Assembly (NCBI RefSeq): GCF_963678635.1
Contig: NC_087065.1
Span: forward strand, 9,256,267-9,320,266
Origin: Symsagittifera roscoffensis
Lineage: Eukaryota; Xenacoelomorpha; Acoela; Convolutidae
DNA: 64,000 bases
Direction: 5' to 3'
Below the pieces are notes generated by a model. It was not told the DNA's origin. It did not search any database and saw only the letters and a program-made list of their open reading frames with translations. A program made the translations under genes and the position numbers. This document shows, piece after piece, positions 45,301-58,585 of this stretch (the stretch's first letter is position 1; each line of letters begins with the position of its first letter).

Positions 45301-48300
45301 CGAATCTAGCCGAATTTTTGCTAATTGGAGATTTATTTCCATTTCTTTTTGCATTTTCTGGAGCTGCTTTTTGTCGTGTTTTCGCTTGTGTTTGCCAAGC
45401 GAAGCTTCGCCTCTGTGTTGACAATTGATTTTGCGGAAACTTTTGCGGAACTTTTTTTTTCTGTGCTACGTGGCTAGAAAGATATTATGAATTTTGTGAT
45501 ATCAGGACAGTTTCCGCCTCTGAACAACAACACGGAACAGCTGATCAGTGCTATGAACAGAATAGAAGTGAACAAAGACCTCACCATGCGAATAGAGGGA
45601 TGCATCCTCCTAACTGGACTTCTCTACGGCAGTGGACGCAGTAGCACGGTGGATAAACTGACTCAGTACAGACTGATCCCGAGGATAAACGATTTGTTCA
45701 ATTTCTTCTTTGCAATCGACCCAGACACAGGGACCCTCACGACAGAGCAATATGGATTCATAGAAGGAGAGAGTCTGATACAGAGTCTTCGCATTCAGGT
45801 AGACAGGCAGTGTCAGCTGTGATAAGCGTCATAGTCTGTTTTTTATTTGAAAAAATGAAATTTAGGCAACATCAACTGCCTTGGACGCTTGACTGGTCAG
45901 AAAAGCTGGACTGGTCAGGCAATTGGCGTTTTTAACATTCTCTTTATATTTTGAAACTTTAAAACAAAAATGTGATTTTGCAATCGAATGCATGGTGGGT
46001 AAAGTCGATTAATTTTGATTAGATTCTTCGCGTCATCCACAGCATGTGTGATCAGACAGTGAATAACTGTGCCTTACTGACAGAAAAAGAGTTCCAGAAG
46101 CTAGAACATACCAGAGATCCACACGGAGTGCTGGCCCCGGTAGAGTTGACGAAGAAACCCCATCATATGTGCAGAGGGTCAAACGGAGGATTGCTGACTA
46201 AATTGAACAACCTCGCGAAGGTTGATCTTTCTCCAGTCTATAGGCAAGTTCGCTAATGTAACCTAGTTTAAATTCGTTAGAAATGAAGATTTAATCAACA
46301 AATTTTGGTGAGCTCAAAAATCTTTCAACGGTTCCAAATATGGAGGGGAGAGCTACCGTTGAAGCATGTCATCTTCTAAATATCCATGAATTGATCATCT
46401 TAGTTGATTCAAAAAGGTATTTTTAACATCAGAGGGAAACGATTCCACTTCGGATGCAAAAGTTCTAAAAAGTAGGGATTGGTTATAGGTTCTGGTTGCA
46501 TCGTGCAATTGAGAGCTTCCTGCGTGGCAAAGCTCTCTACCCCTACCAAGTGTTCATGAGCGAAGCGGGACTCATTGAGAATACAGTGGACAGAATCCTC
46601 TCACTGAGTGGAGCTGGTCTGCCTCATAGGAACGGAAGTCCAGCAGGAGTTGGGGGATTTGAATCTATGATAAGCTCAACTATGTCTAGTGTTACGACTG
46701 CCCCTGCAACAGAACCCACAGCGGCTGGAGCTACAACAGCGTCTACGACGACTAATACTTCGACTGCAGATTCAACGTCGTCGTCTGCAGAATCGTCAGC
46801 AAATACACATTCACGTAAGCATTACTGACATCTGACGTTGTTTTAAAATGTCAATGAACAAATTGAATCATCTGAAAAATTTCACCGAATTATTGTTTAA
46901 TTTAAACTCAAGTTCGGCACAATATTGTAATGGGTGGCAACTAAGAAACTATAGAAGTCATGTATGAACTAAGCGAGCGTGCAGCGAAAAAAAAACGGAG
47001 CTGACGTTATATCCAAAACTTAAGCGACTTCCATGTGCAATTTGTGTTTCAGAAGTGGGTCACAGCTATGAGGACATCATCCAGTGCAGCTTCGACCTGC
47101 TGGCCCAGATGGTCAAGTTCAACGTCTCCTCTCTTCAGCTTCTCTCTAAGAGGCTCGTCATGGCGACTTCAGCTCCTGGAACTACTGAAAGCCAGAGAGC
47201 ATACCCCGAACCCATGGACACTTCAGGTAACATAAGTATACGAACTGAGTATGTTAATCGATTCAATGTTCAAGCATTGCTTTCAATGTGAACTTATTAA
47301 CAAGAAGTTTTCAGAGTTTTTGTGAAGTTCTCAAATGTTTATTAGAGGTAGTTCAGCGTAGATAAAAAACAGCAAAGTTGTAATTTCACGGTAGTTTTTG
47401 ATTTTAATGGCAGTCATTTTCAGATTGACTGACTATTGATGGTTTTTTGAAATGTTCAATGTATGTTCGTGTCAGTTTTTGATTGGTTTTCGAAAAGTTA
47501 TTCACCCATTTCCAAAAACAACGGATGAATCTATTTTCAGGTCACTCGCAACCTGTATCCTCTTCACGGTCATCCTCGTCTAGTTCAACCTGGTCTGCAG
47601 TTGGAAGAGACTTCTGGGGTAGAGTCCGAGCAGCAGAACAGAATCAATCGAGTCAGTCTTCCTCACAGACCAATCAACGAAATTCTAGGTCAAATCAAGC
47701 ACCCAGTGCCAGATGGGGAGGCGGTTCAGACAACGATTCGATGTGGCCATGGAACATGGCCTCTGCGATAATGGACACCTCTGGAGAAACCAGCAGTGGT
47801 AGTAGCACTAATGTGTCCACAAGGAGTAGCTATGTGAGTGATGGTCAAACGGGTTCAAGGTCATCTACGATGTCAAGAGTGACTGCAGGAACTTCAGTAG
47901 TGGAGGTGGAGTCTAGGCTGCAGAATTTTGTCAACATCATCTTTGATAACATCATTGATAGCAACATGTTTGTCAGGTAATGCATTTTGATTGCAAATGA
48001 ATGTGGCCAAAATACAATTTTTCTGTACGGCTTTGTATTCAAATTCATCTGTGCGTCTAGGTTACGAGCGTTTTTTTTCTGAGATCATTACCTTTTTCCA
48101 ACCATAGTCGCTCTTTTTAGTGCAAAGTTTATTGGTTAATTAAGCATAGCTAAATCCTTTTGTGGCTATTATGTATCTAAATCCGCTACGTGTTCATTTT
48201 GAATGTGTTCATTTTGATCAATAACCAGCTATCAAGCATAGTCAATGCTAAGGATATTAACGCAGACTTATATTACAAATCCCTGTTTGATAAAAACAGC

Positions 48301-51300
48301 TATTATGAAAATGTATCGGATCGGGTTTTTTAAAAAAATTTTTGAGACGCATTGGAAAGTTTTCGTTTCTCTCAAAAACTACTCTACCGATTTTCAAAAG
48401 AGTAGTACCAATGGGAAGTCCGGCCATTCTCCTGTGTACCTGCATACTCCCCTGGTTTCTTTTCCTTTAACCCACGTTCTAAAGCCTTCGAAAAAGTGTG
48501 TGGGTGGATTTTTGACCCAAATTTTTAGGTTTTCTTACATTTTCTCAAAAACTACCCACCCAAATCTGAGATTTTGAGTTAAATGGATAGAACAGGTTAT
48601 GGGAAGCTCCCCTGCATCAGCGGCTTTGCCCAAATGTTTTACACACAAAGTTATGGCCCTCAAAATAGTCAATTTTTCGATTTCTTGACCGTTTTTTGAA
48701 ATTTTGGACTTTTCTCGAAAGCTGCCCTCCCAAATCTGAGATTTAAGTTTCAGCCGGTCGGTTCTGAACAATAAGTTCTGAACCTCTGAATTTTTGACCG
48801 TTTTTTTTTTGAAATTTTTCAATTTGTCTTGAAAACTACCTCCTAAAACTTGAGGTTGTGGCTTCAGTTAGTGGAATGGGTTGTGGAAAGCTCCGCTGCA
48901 TAATAGATTACGCCTAAATTTTTTTTACACAAAAAGTTGTGACCCTCCGAAGAGACAAATTTCCGATTTTTGACTGTTTTTTTCAAACATTTTGTTTTTC
49001 GAAATCTACCCTCTAAATCTGAGATTTTGGTTTCAATAGGTAAAATGGGTTGTATCAAGCTCCCCTGCATAGGCCTCAACGCCCAAATTTTTGTACACAA
49101 AAAGTTATGACCCTCGGAAAAGTAGAATTTTTTTACTGTTTTTTGAATCTTTTTGACTTCTCTCAAAAACTACCCTAGCGAATCTGAGATATTAGTTTCA
49201 GTGTAAAGAACGGGTTGTGGGAAGCTCCACTTTATAAGCGGTTACGCCCACATTTTTTACACAACTAGTTTCGACACTCGGAAAAGTCAAACTAATTATG
49301 ACCCTCGGAAAAGTCAAACCAAAAGTCAAAAAACAGTTTTCAGTAGATTTTCTACTAATTGTCTTAAACTACCATCCCAAACTTGAAATTTTGGGTTCAA
49401 TGAAGAGAGAAAGGGTTGAGCGAAGTTAGTGTGTGAAAATGCTTACGCTCAATTTTTCCAACACAAAAAAGTTAATGCCTTCAGAAAAGTCAATGTTTTC
49501 ATTTCTTTTCCGTTTTTTTAAACGAAAACCATTTAATCTGATATCAAAGGTTCAATCAAGGCGGCAATTTGTAAAAAGCCTCCGTGCGTAATTTGCTATG
49601 CATTAAAGTTTGAACCCGAAACAATTCTAAGAAATTTCCAAAACTAGAAATTTTTCCTCATCTTTTAATAGAGCAACAATCAAGCTTTTGGTTAAAGCCC
49701 AGTTCTTAAATATTTTAAATTACTTACTTCATCAAAAATTATCAAACAGGTTTATCCAGCTTTAGTAGCACTGTAGCTTCAAGGTATCATGGATCTGTAG
49801 CGTAGAGATAGGGAAGGAGGCCCGTAACAAAATAAGAGGGTTTGAACCTGGGCAGGGTCGGGTGTTTTTAATGAACTTTTTCGTATAGTAGTTGAAATGT
49901 GTCCGCTCTATCAATTTTGTGTCGTTAGTGGTGAATTCCCTTCATTTCAAATTGACTGGTACTGCTTATGCGTCATAATTGGCGTGCGTCACTTAAGCAA
50001 AAATTCGCCGATAAAATTACTGGGAAAACTGAGTGAGTCTACAAAATTTCTTAACTTTTACTCATTCAGCTTTCCCAGTAGCATATCGGTAACATTTTTG
50101 CTTGTGTATGCGAAGTGCAACTTCGCCTCTGTGTAGAAAAAGACGCGCAAGAGATCTGTTCAAACATTGTAGAGACATAGAAAAACGTAAACAAATAATC
50201 ATTGGATTACACGAAACAATGTGCTACCGTTGAAAAGCGTAGAGTTTTACTACCAATATATAAGTTATTTTTAAACTATTTACCTTAAAAGTACGAGTTA
50301 TAATTCCCTCAACTAACAAAATAGGCTTTCACACAATATATTATCGAGCAAGATGTCACCTGAGAGATGTTTAATATACACTTTGAGCCTTTCATCATTT
50401 TTATCAAATACATTTTGAATTATGTTTTCATCAAACTTAATAATTGCATTTAAAACACTCATATTCGTTTTTCTAAGCATTTCAATGATTCTTTTGTTTT
50501 TTGTCACTTCTGTTTTGAGGACCCTTATTCTGTTTTGTCCACTAACTGACTTTTTTAATTCAGTTTTGGTTATTACTGACTTTAAACCATCATTTTGCGA
50601 GTGACCGCGAAATGTTTCAGATGAATTTCTTTAATGTCAGTAGTTTCCGCTCACATCGTGCCTCATGTACACTGTCAAATTTTCTAAGATTTAAGCCTAG
50701 TCTCCATGGAAAGTGCTGGTAATTCTCAAAATATGCATTAATAGTTTTTTTTTGGCTGTGCCGTATATAAGTGCTCCATATTCGAATACAGGCCTAACAT
50801 AAGTGTGGTAAATTTCAAGTAATTGTTTCCTTGTTTAATAATTTCTCAGTGTGTACAGAATCGCAGCGCTTTTGGCTAACTTTTTCGTATTATATACAAC
50901 ATGCTCTTTGAAGTTTGAAATGCTATCAATAACCAAGCCAAGATAGATATATGAAGAAATTTGATCTGAAATTTGATCGTTTTTAAAGTTGGCGATGCTA
51001 GTTGTATTTTTGTGAGTACTTCTTGTCAGATTATTAATGGTGAACCAACTATCTAACTTATTTAAATCGTGACTAAACTTTGAGTGAGTTTCTTTTCGAA
51101 TGTGTCCTGTTAAAACAGTGTTATCGGCAAATAAGTTTATTTGCGAGTGTTTGAGTTGATCAAAAAAGATTATTAATATAGATTATGAAAATTAAACGGC
51201 CGAGCAACGAAACTTGTGGCACTACATATGATTAAGTTTTCAGATCTGATCGCTTGTTGCATAAAAAACAGTTTTCTGCTTCCACTTATGTATGATTGAA

Positions 51301-54300
51301 GTAACTGATGACTTGGTCCGCGTAGTCCATGGTTAAAACACTTTGTCACCAGCAACTTTTGTGGAATTGTGTCAATACCTTTTGTTAAGTCAATGAGGAC
51401 ATTGTCTGTTTTTTTTTCTATTTTAGTTTTTCTTTTTTCTTCCAAGACCAAAATTGAATGCATTGTACTATTTTTCCGATAAGCGTTTTGTGCGAGAATT
51501 GGCAACGGTGAAATGGGACGATAGTTGGAGCAATCTGATTTTGACCCCTTGTTTTTGTACAAAGGAATTACTTAAGCAATTTTCAGACAAGCTGGGAAAT
51601 CATTTTACAAAATAGCCCTATTGATTAACAAGGTCGAAAAGGTTTTATGGTTTTTATCAAATAACTATTGGGGCCTAAATAATCTACCCATAATTTGTTT
51701 TAAGATTTAATTTTTTTCAACACTTCACTGACGTTTGTTTTTGGAACACATTGTGTATTTTCAATAAAAAATTTTATGATCTTCAGCCATTTTCTCTCCT
51801 ATGTTTGTAAAAAAAAAACTGTTCAATTGGTTCGCAGATTGATTGTATTGTTCAACTGACTGTTTTGGAGTTTCGTTTCTAATTTTTTTCTTCATTTGTA
51901 AAAATTGGTTTCGCTGTTTGTCTGCTTATATGTTATCTGGTTGTGTATTTGCAAAAAAAGCACTTTTTGTGATACAATTAAGTATTGACTTTCATTTCTT
52001 TCTTCTATAAGCTCGCCAAATTGTATCATTTGGTTCATTTTTCAGATTTAAGATGTTTTCTTTTTGAATTAGCTTGTTTCTTGGTATCCTGATTTATCTA
52101 TGATTCAAAATGCCTTTCTCTAATTTTTTTCTCAATGCATCTATTTATCAGCTTTTCGATTTGCACCTTCATCAGCTTTTCGATTACAATAAAAGCTTGA
52201 TTTGTTTCCAAACATCCGAATTTGTTTTCGTTTGTCTGAATTCATTTAGCAACCGAAATAGCGATTTTTTTGTCCGTTTGATTAAGTTTTCCAGTTTTTC
52301 TAAAATTATTTTACTGTTTTCAATAAATCTGATTCTTTCCTAATTTCGTTCACACAATGAATAATTATTATATTGTGGTCTTTTTTTTCAGATTTGTATC
52401 TTGATGCTGTTTTTTGATAGTTTGCATAGACAATACATGTAGCGAAACTTTTTGTTTCACGAGTAATCATAGGCTCTCCGGGGCACAACGGGGTACAGAT
52501 TTTTGTGGTATCTGAATATATATTTTTTCAAAATCGATATTGAAAGCTTCGCAAATCAAACTTTTGTCAGTTGGTTTTAATTTCTAGGCTAGTAAATGCT
52601 TAGCTAAAACTTCAAAGAAATTGTCTATTTTACCATTGGGGCTCCTGTACGAAACCGTCCAAAAAGCCCACCTTTTTAAAAAATTTCTTTTAAATATTGT
52701 TTTGATAGTTAACATCTGAGAATGGTCAGTAGTTGTTTTCAATCCCTTTTTTGACATAAAGCCTTACGCCTCCTCCTTTCCTTTCTCTATTGCATGGAAA
52801 AAAGTATTGATACATTTCTAGTGTGAAAACGCTCTTCGTTGTTCTCTTTCAGCCATGTTTCTGAAAGCGCTAGAAAATGAAGCTCTGCTGCTTTTTCGAG
52901 CTGTAGTACTAAATAAGGAAAGTTTTGTTTGATCGATCTCAGATTCTGTAACCAAATCGTTGCTTGATTTTCTTTTTCATGAAGGTATTTTTTTGTGAAT
53001 TTTTTTCTCGTAAACTTACCAAAATGTTATAACCAAGCGAATTTGTAATCGCTCTGAGCTATGTTCTTCAATTATTTATGTATAACTTAAAAATAGTTTG
53101 ACTTTTTTGAAAAATTTGTTACTCTAATTGTGTTCTATTGTTTTATCTAAACCGTGTTAGCCGAGGAAAATCTCAAACCAATTAGACGTTAATTTTGGAC
53201 GTTCTGTGAATTTAAATTAGCCGTGAAAAATCTCAGACTAGCTGAAGAAATTGTTTGCTCTCAAATCATTGTTCCCTAATTTGTCGAGGAAACTCTCAGA
53301 GAATTTCATTCTTGTATTTTTTTCTCTTGGCTTTTCCAATTATCATTAATATCTTTGTTTTTTATTCTTTGAATCTCTTCTGTCCCTCGGGGCAAGGAGA
53401 GTTCCAACCCTCTGCATAAAAAAGCCAAAAAAATGCAGCGCAGAAAGTTAACAATCTACTCTTTTTAAAATTTAGCTTCATATGCAATCATAAATGAGAA
53501 TCCTTAATTTTCGAAATTTCAATAGATTTCTTTGGAACTTCAGATAAGAAAACTCTCACCCATCAGTCTAAAAAAAGCGATTAGAAGATTTGGTGAATTA
53601 CAATCATGATATATATTTTTTGAAAAGTGGAAAAAAATTCTTTGGAAGTCTAGGCAAGAAAAATCTTTAAACTCACAACCAAAAGAGAAACGATCATAAT
53701 AATTTTAGTTTAAAAAACACGGGCGTGTTCCTGTGCGAAAAGGGAGAAGGAGCAGAAACCCCAGTTGCTTTAGTTGGATCAAAATTATTTCAATTCAACA
53801 ATTTACAGTTTGTCACTATTCATCAGTTTGTCTGTTTTTTTTTCCAACTCATAGACCTGTTTTTGCTCTTTTGCACGCAGCAGATTTCTCGTCTACATTT
53901 TTCGCTCTACCTTTATCGTTTGTTCCCTCTACTTCGCGGTTATTATTTTTCTTTTTTATCGAGTTCTCCAGCTTTTTGATATCAGGGTGTTATTTGATTG
54001 GACCAAACACTTCCCTCTCATCTCTACGTTTGCATAGAACGGTTATTTTGCTGTTTATAGTGGATGTTTCATATCCCTTACTATCAGCCTCTCGCTACAA
54101 ATTCACTTTTTCTGGTGGGAGAAGTTCATTTATAAATATCTGGTGTCCATTCAATGGGTTTTTTGACCTTGCAGTTTTTTCCTTCTACCGTACACAAAAT
54201 CTTTGTGGTTGAAATATATGAATTTAACTATCACTCTAGGCATCAATCCCTATGAAAGAGGCTCCTCTCTTGGTACAATATGAATTGTTTTCAAGTCTCC

Positions 54301-57300
54301 AATATCAATACTCTCAGTTTTTAAAAACTCAACAAAAATTGCACAATGTTTCGACCCAAAAAATGACTTCGCTTTCTATTCTCTGAGGTTCGTTTCAGTT
54401 TAGCGATTGAACGGTCTGACTTATTTTGCTTTTTTGGCTAAAATAGACCTAAGATTGCTAAAATTAAGAATAAGTGTTCGCGAGATTTTGCTTCAAGAAT
54501 TTAAATTATAAATGTTTTCAAATGTCAATGAAGGACATTAGTAGATTTTATTGACCTCCGAAAGTTTTTACCCTTATAATTGGGTAGTAGACTTTTCACC
54601 GTTTTTCAGTTTGGTTAAAGGATGTCCAATTTGAGAAGGTCTCCAGTTTCACGCAAATTGTATTTTTAATGGCCCTAGTTCTTGGTCTGAAGTTACTGTG
54701 ATTAGAATTAATGAGGTACTGGGTCTACAGCTGAGAAAAATGCGATAATTTTTTTTTTCTCGCAGGCCTGATTGGTTGAGTTTGAGTTTGGTTGATTCTT
54801 GCGTTGATCAATACAGTGCTGATTACACTAGCGTCAGTAGGAACCTTTTTTAAAACTAGCTGGCAAATAAAAGTGTTCATCAAAAGTGTTCTTCTATTTG
54901 GAAATTTCACTCTAGCATTGGAAATTGCATAGCACTGTCCTCTGCTTTATTTGTGGCTACTGTTTAATCTTGTATCTTCTATATGTTAATAAGCTTCCGT
55001 AGCTGAGTGGCTAGTGTGTGACTCCTAATCTCAAGGTCGCAGGTTCGATTCTCAACGGTAGCCGATTTTCAACTAGTTCGAGGCTTATACTTTTTTTTAT
55101 AGTACTCTATAAGGCTGCTTTTTGTCGTGTTCTCGCTAGTCTTTGCAACAAAATGAACAAAATTTGAATTTTCAAATGCGGTTTTCCCAAATGGGTTAAG
55201 ATTAGACAAAAAATGAACAAAACAAATATTGCTTATGGTTAATCCAGAATTAATTTGGTGCAATTTTTTCCTCGAAATTTTTAAATAATCAAGAATTACG
55301 CTGAAGCTGCTAAGTTAATTAATGACAAAGTTATATTAAAAGAGGCCGCTTACACCGCCCAACAAAGATCTAGAAGGGTAAAACTAGGCTTATTCTGTTG
55401 AAGATAATTTTTTTATTGATAGCTAAAAAAGGTCAATTGTACTTTATAAAAATCAAAATGGCTAAAAACAAACTTCAAGCGTTTTACGCAAATCTTTTTG
55501 GGAAGATTTGCCATTCTAGAATTTTGCTGGGCTGTGTAAGAGACTTCTTTTGATACAACTTCAATCAATTTCGATACAATCCTTATCAATTAGTTTGATA
55601 GCTTCAGCGTAATTCTTGATAAATTAAACAAGCCAAAATGTTCTATTCTTGGCGTAAAGTTTTTGTTGAGAATTCCGTGGAAAAAGTTGCACCATATCAA
55701 TTCTGTTAAAACTCTAAGTAATTTTTGTCGCAGCAACTCTTCAATTTTTGTCATCTCTTAATCAATTTGAGAAAAACGCCTTCATAAACTTCAAATGTTG
55801 CTCAAGTCTGGTTAATTTAAGTCAGCACTGTAGCGTGCTGATGATTGTGATGTGATTTGCAGGTGCATCATTCTGACGATTGACAAGCTGGAGTGTATGC
55901 CTGGAGGGAGTGAGAGCAGTGCAATGCGGGATACGAGTGACAATGTATTAGTGCGCAGGTTCTCCCACTTCCAGACACGCGTGAAGTACATCTGCCGAAT
56001 TCTCAGGTTAATAACATTTTTTTATTTGACACTAACAAGCCTAGCCCTGGGCTAAAATATTAAAGCTTAACTAAACGATATGCGATCCATTGGAGTTTCA
56101 TTTATATTTATCGTTCCACGCTTTTTAATTTTAATATTGAATCTGATGGTAAAGCTTTAAACTGTTGCTGTCCGATGTTGCTGAATGAAGTTGCTGTCCA
56201 ACTAAACCCTTTTTCAGTATTTGTTAGGATTATTGAGAGGAAATAAGAGTAAGACTAAGATCAGTATTAGATTAAGAAGCTGCGCCAAACGATCCAGCCG
56301 AAAATTAGATAGCGTGACAAACAGACGTTTTTTTTTTAGTCTGAAATTACTCTACGAGTTAGCACAAAACAGGAGTCAACTCATTTGACTTTGCTCAATT
56401 GAATTTGATTTTGATGTACGTCTGAATAATTACAGATTTTTGATCACAAAATATGTAATATATACATCAGGAATGCTTTACGGGTTATTCAATCCTTCAG
56501 GAAGCATCCCTTTAAGTTACCTAGAACAGATTAAGGGCGCTAAAATGAAAATTACTGATAGCAAAAAGTGAAAACATACTTTCATTATCACGAACGTAAA
56601 GCCTAGAGAACGTTTTGAAAAAAAACTTGAACCTAACTTCAGACAATTATTTGAGGTCCTTAGGAATAAAATTATTATCGATTAAAAATTATGAGCCTTG
56701 ATGACTTTCACTGAAACCGAGTTTTTCATTTTGGAGGTTTTAATACCGGGCAATGTAAGTAAACCTTTTGTCTTAGATCTGGTTGATCTTACATTCCAAC
56801 AATCATCTAAATATAAAAAAATTGAGTGGTGGTTCTTTTCTGAGTGTTTTAAAAGTTTCATAAGAATTTGAGCAAAATTTATTTCATAAACTGTATCGAT
56901 GTTGACGAGTGAGTGAAGACATTCCTTGATATGATCAAAATTACGTTTGAAAAATATAGTTCTCAAAAATCTTTTTCTGAGCTTAGTAAATTTTATCCAT
57001 ATTTCTTTTTACGCTACACCCATAAGCAATCAAACCGTATGCTATGATAGGAATTGCGTATGTTGAATAGAGTCTCAAAAGATGATCACACACTAACCAC
57101 TCAGCCACGGAAGCGTATTAATAGAGTCTCAAAAGAAAAGATGATAGAATCTCAAAAGAGAAAAACATAGTCTGGCACGATACATGACCCATCAAATTTT
57201 CTTAGCTTAGTACAATTTTAATTTGATTTGTTCACTGAAATTGAGTTCTCTGTCTAGCGTGACTCCAAGGTGTTTGAAGCTGCTAGTATATTCAAGCTAT

Positions 57301-58551
57301 TCTTCTGCCAAAGGAAATTCATTTAGGGCATTTGTTTTTCCAAAAAATTGAAGTTTGCATTTCGATTGATGAATAGTCAACTTATTACTGGCACATCAAT
57401 CATCAACTCGCTTTATATCATCACTAAAAAGTTCAATAGAGGATGCATGCTTCGAAGCACTCATTAGGGTTGTATCAATTGATTCTTATACATTTTCAAA
57501 CGTTGAGATGAAATCCACTTTGTCATTTTTGTACTTTTTCAGCGTTCGTTTTAAGCGTAAGCAAGAATTTGAAACTGATTGTTCGTTTGACTTGATGCTC
57601 TTTTTTTGACTTGATGCTCCCAATTGAGCTTATATTGCAACTTGTGGCGCATATGAAAGTTTTGCAACGGTAATCAAATGATTGCTGGGCTCTCATCTAT
57701 CTGCCAATTGCACTACAGCAACAAAACAGAATGGAAAATAGCAATAAAAGGATTTGACGTAAATCCTAAACAGTTAAATGTTAATGAACGAAGTGAATCG
57801 ATACTTACTCACACCTGGTTCTTTTTTTTACTTCTTGGAAAAAATGAAAAAAAAAAAACAAAAGTGGAATTGCAGCAAAAAGTGGTGCGTTACACTACTT
57901 TCAAAAGATGTTTTAATCGGAATCACATGAGTTAAGATGATATCCTACTGATCCAGTTTTCTCAGATCTCTCAAATTAGTTTCTTAACAAAGAGTCATTT
58001 GCTCAACCAAATTCACTTGAAAAAAGCAGCTATGTTGCCATTTCTTTGAGTTCTTTGACACACCTCCAATACTGCTGGCTTCGTTTGACAATAAGCAATT
58101 TGCAATCAATGGTTTATGTGACTGCTCTTTTTACAGGTGTATTAACGTGGATACCCTGACACAGGACAATGTGTCGTGTCTGAATACAGCCCTGGTGATT
58201 CTCCTCTTTGCCAAAGACAGAGGTCAACTGCCGCTGTATCTGGAGGCGCTGCAGGAAGTGGAGATGAGCAGTCCGAGGGATTGTCAGCTGACGTTCTACT
58301 TTGAAAATATGATGCAGCTGTGCAAGTTCTGGAAGAGGTACGTTCTCGATAACTTGATAAAAACAGACCCCTCGTAGATTTAAGATCTGCAAGAGTTTGT
58401 TGTCAAGTGTTTTCAACTTTAAAAATGTACTAAATACCGAACAGGTTGAAGCATTTTGCCTGTCACATTAATCTGATTGGTCTAAAAAATAAAAATGATA
58501 GAAAAACTTGATTGGAATGTTATAGAAAAATGATTACCATTTTCACTGGAA

Positions 58552-58585
<34 letters not shown>

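Noticed and set aside
53725-54212. Plus-strand gene in intron 9
   Set aside because: It is the antisense shadow of the LINE ORF1 remnant on the minus strand.
44771-55065. Functional tRNA genes
   Set aside because: A- and B-box-like words and an anticodon-like loop are present, but acceptor and T stems do not pair well and the copies share long non-tRNA tails, so they are SINE-like repeats.
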